Origin: Acidobacteriota bacterium
Lineage (GTDB): Bacteria; Acidobacteriota; UBA4820; DSQY01
Assembly: GCA_021814085.1 (NCBI GenBank)
Contig: JAKAJA010000060.1
Span: 1 to 8,698 of the forward strand
Reading direction: 5' to 3'
Length of the DNA stretch: 8,698 bases
Within the stretch, counting starts at the first letter, position 1; each line of letters starts with the position of its first letter. Below are positions 7,658-8,698 of the stretch, one piece after another. The position numbers and the translations under genes were made by a program. A model generated the notes under the pieces. That model was not told the DNA's origin. It ran no database searches and was given only the letters and a program-made list of their open reading frames with translations.

Positions 7658-7683
7658 TCCGGCTCCCCGGCTCTCCGGCTCTG
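7657..7683. repeat. Degenerate pyrimidine-rich repeat (CTCYCCGG type)
   Basis: CTCCGG, CTCCCCGG, CTCTCCGG and CTCTG follow each other directly. One unit contains GCTCCCCG (7662-7669), the exact complement of CGGGGAGC at 7541-7548 in the upstream G-rich tract, so the two tracts could pair over about 113 nt. The rest of the 7524-7717 spacer shows no gene. Confidence 0.5.
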
Positions 7684-7717
7684 CCCCCCCAGTGCGCCGA
7701 TCGGACCGGAGCTACGC

Positions 7718-7746
7718 TTGACCGACCGGCTGCAATCCGCTATACT
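7718..7746 (+). promoter_or_regulatory. Strong sigma-70-type promoter of tRNA-Ala
   Basis: TTGACC (7718-7723), a 17-nt spacer and TATACT (7741-7746) give a near-consensus promoter. The predicted start near 7753 leaves only about six leader nucleotides before the tRNA. Confidence 0.8.
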
Positions 7747-7758
7747 TACTCGTCTGGT

Positions 7759-7834
7759 GGGGCTATGGCGCAGCTGGGAGCGCGCTTGAATGGCATTCAA
7801 GAGGTCGGGGGTTCGATCCCCCCTAGCTCCACCA
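7759..7834 (+). tRNA. tRNA-Ala (anticodon GGC)
   Basis: The 76-nt sequence folds as a full cloverleaf. The acceptor stem is GGGGCTA with TAGCTCC, including one G-U pair at position 3. The D stem is GCGC/GCGC. The anticodon stem CTTGA/TCAAG encloses loop ATGGCAT, giving anticodon GGC for the alanine codon GCC. The T stem is GGGGG/CCCCC with loop TTCGATC. The discriminator A and the CCA end (7832-7834) are encoded. The identity pair of alanine tRNAs, G3-U70, is present. It has its own promoter and terminator. Confidence 0.97.
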
Positions 7835-7880
7835 AAATTTCATTTGTTCCACCACCAGCCCCTTGCCGGGCGGAGGAGCG

Positions 7881-7907
7881 AGCCGGGATGAGGTATCCCG
7901 GCTTTTT
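7881..7907 (+). terminator. Rho-independent terminator after tRNA-Ala
   Basis: AGCCGGGAT (7881-7889) and ATCCCGGCT (7895-7903) form a 9-bp stem around a GAGGT loop, followed by TTTTTGTTTT. It ends only 28 nt before the recJ start. Confidence 0.88.
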
Positions 7908-7926
7908 GTTTTGTGGCCCCTGAAAT

Positions 7927-7931
7927 GAGGT
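7927..7931 (+). promoter_or_regulatory. Ribosome binding site GAGGT supporting a TTG start for recJ
   Basis: GAGGT lies 4 nt before TTG 7936. The frame has a TGA at 7921-7923, so the only possible starts before the conserved region are GTG 7930, which overlaps this site, and TTG 7936. The ATG at 7925 is in another frame. Confidence 0.5.
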
Positions 7932-7935
7932 GCCG

Positions 7936-8698
7936 TTGAACCCCAACGCGTGGGTCGAAGCGCCGGACTGGCGAGACAGAGCCCAATCCATAGCGGCCAG
8001 GCATGGCATCTCGCCCGTCCTGGCCATGCTCCTTTGCGCCGTCCCCAGGCCGGACGAGGACCTGGCCACGTTCCTCAACCCGGAAAGCGTGGACTGGCCC
8101 GATCCCATGCGTCTTCCCGGCCTCGGCGAGGCAGCCGAACGTATCGTCCGGGCCCTGAGGGACCGGGAAACGATCCTGGTGCACGGGGATTACGACGTGG
8201 ACGGGCTCATGGGAACCGCCGTCCTGGTCAGCGGCCTCCGTTCCCTTGGAGGCAAAGTCGAAGGGTTCGTGCCCTCCAGGTTCGATGGGGGATATGGACT
8301 TTCCGATGCGAGCTACGGCGCCGTCATCGAGGCGGGCGCCTCCCTCGTGGTGACCACCGACTGCGGCACCAACGCACGGGAGATCGGGCTCCGCTTCAAA
8401 GGGGCCGCCGTAGACCTCGTGGTCACGGACCACCACCTCCCCTCGGGCGAGGAACAGCCACCGGGCATCATCGTGAACCCCAAGAACGTTCCGGACCACC
8501 CCGACCGCGACCTCTGCGGCGCGGCGGTGGCCTTCCAGACCCTCCGGGGCGTGGCCGCGGCCATGGGAAAGGACCTGAGCCTCGAACCGTTCCTCAGGCT
8601 CGTGGCCATCGCCACGATCGCCGACGTCGTGCCCATGAGCGCGATCAACAGGAAGATCTGCAAGGCAGGGTTCCGGGCCCTCGAGAACACGCCCAACC
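7936..8698 (+). CDS. recJ: Single-stranded-DNA-specific exonuclease RecJ, partial (cut by the right edge)
   Basis: From TTG 7936, 254 codons are open to the window end. The DHH phosphoesterase motifs of RecJ appear in order: GDYDVDG at residues 84-90, TTDCGTNA at 140-147 (second metal-site aspartate D142), TDHHLP at 164-169, and the LCGAAVAF and IADVVP segments at 193-200 and 228-233. RecJ degrades single-stranded DNA 5' to 3' in RecF-pathway recombination, mismatch repair and fork processing. Only the N-terminal catalytic half is in view; the DHHA1 and OB domains lie beyond the edge. It starts just after the tRNA terminator and I see no clear promoter of its own, so expression may rely on read-through. 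No ATG is available, hence the TTG start. Confidence 0.92.
   Translation, partial: MNPNAWVEAPDWRDRAQSIAARHGISPVLAMLLCAVPRPDEDLATFLNPESVDWPDPMRLPGLGEAAERIVRALRDRETILVHGDYDVDGLMGTAVLVSGLRSLGGKVEGFVPSRFDGGYGLSDASYGAVIEAGASLVVTTDCGTNAREIGLRFKGAAVDLVVTDHHLPSGEEQPPGIIVNPKNVPDHPDRDLCGAAVAFQTLRGVAAAMGKDLSLEPFLRLVAIATIADVVPMSAINRKICKAGFRALENTPN

Noticed and set aside
7529..7683. Possible CRISPR array or attachment site next to the tRNA
   Set aside because: The repeats are 7-8 nt, contiguous and without spacers, and no copy of the tRNA 3' end or integrase gene is present in the window.
7835..7880. Possible second tRNA or small RNA between tRNA-Ala and its terminator
   Set aside because: The 46-nt stretch is too short for a tRNA and shows no stable stem of its own.
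7642..7923. Open frame of 93 codons spanning the tRNA and its terminator
   Set aside because: It translates a repeat tract, a promoter, a complete tRNA and a terminator; the non-coding elements explain the sequence fully.

Overview
This is a GC-rich bacterial window. Its main content is a signalling locus: a large soluble hybrid histidine kinase, a diguanylate-cyclase response regulator, and a divergently transcribed receiver protein with a cysteine-rich N-terminus. Housekeeping genes follow: a dGTPase, tRNA-Ala(GGC) and the 5' part of recJ. The very large multi-PAS kinase, the cysteine-module receiver and the GC-rich coding bias suggest an Acidobacteriota or a former deltaproteobacterial/myxobacterial lineage. 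That is inference; no rRNA or other marker in the window settles it.

Layout. Minus strand 655 to 1 (cut by the left edge): eight-cysteine module plus CheY-like receiver. 656-818: divergent promoter region with an AT-rich core at about 721-750. Plus strand 819-5267: hybrid kinase GAF-(PAS)6-HisKA-HATPase-REC-HPt. Plus strand 5264-6184: REC-GGDEF diguanylate cyclase, overlapping the kinase stop by an ATGA junction. Plus strand 6228-7523: HD-domain dGTPase, 43 nt downstream and probably in the same transcript. 7524-7717: non-coding, with a heptamer/G-run tract and a second pyrimidine-rich repeat. 7718-7746: strong sigma-70-type promoter. 7759-7834: tRNA-Ala(GGC) with encoded CCA. 7881-7907: intrinsic terminator. 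Plus strand 7936 to the right edge: recJ, starting with TTG and truncated.

How the genes may work together. The kinase has every part of a His-Asp-His-Asp phosphorelay: H974 in HisKA, D1277 in REC and H1422 in HPt. Its HPt should pass phosphate to a separate receiver. Two candidates lie next to it, the REC-GGDEF protein and the divergent cysteine-module receiver. Their receiver domains share AEDDxVTRR at the start of helix 1 and MPKLDG around the phosphorylated aspartate, so a branched relay is plausible: one arm to c-di-GMP synthesis, the other to an unknown output through the cysteine module. This is a model from sequence and position, not a demonstrated pathway.

The least explained elements are the cysteine-module receiver and the repeat-rich spacer after the dGTPase gene. 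The remaining genes belong to well-known families.
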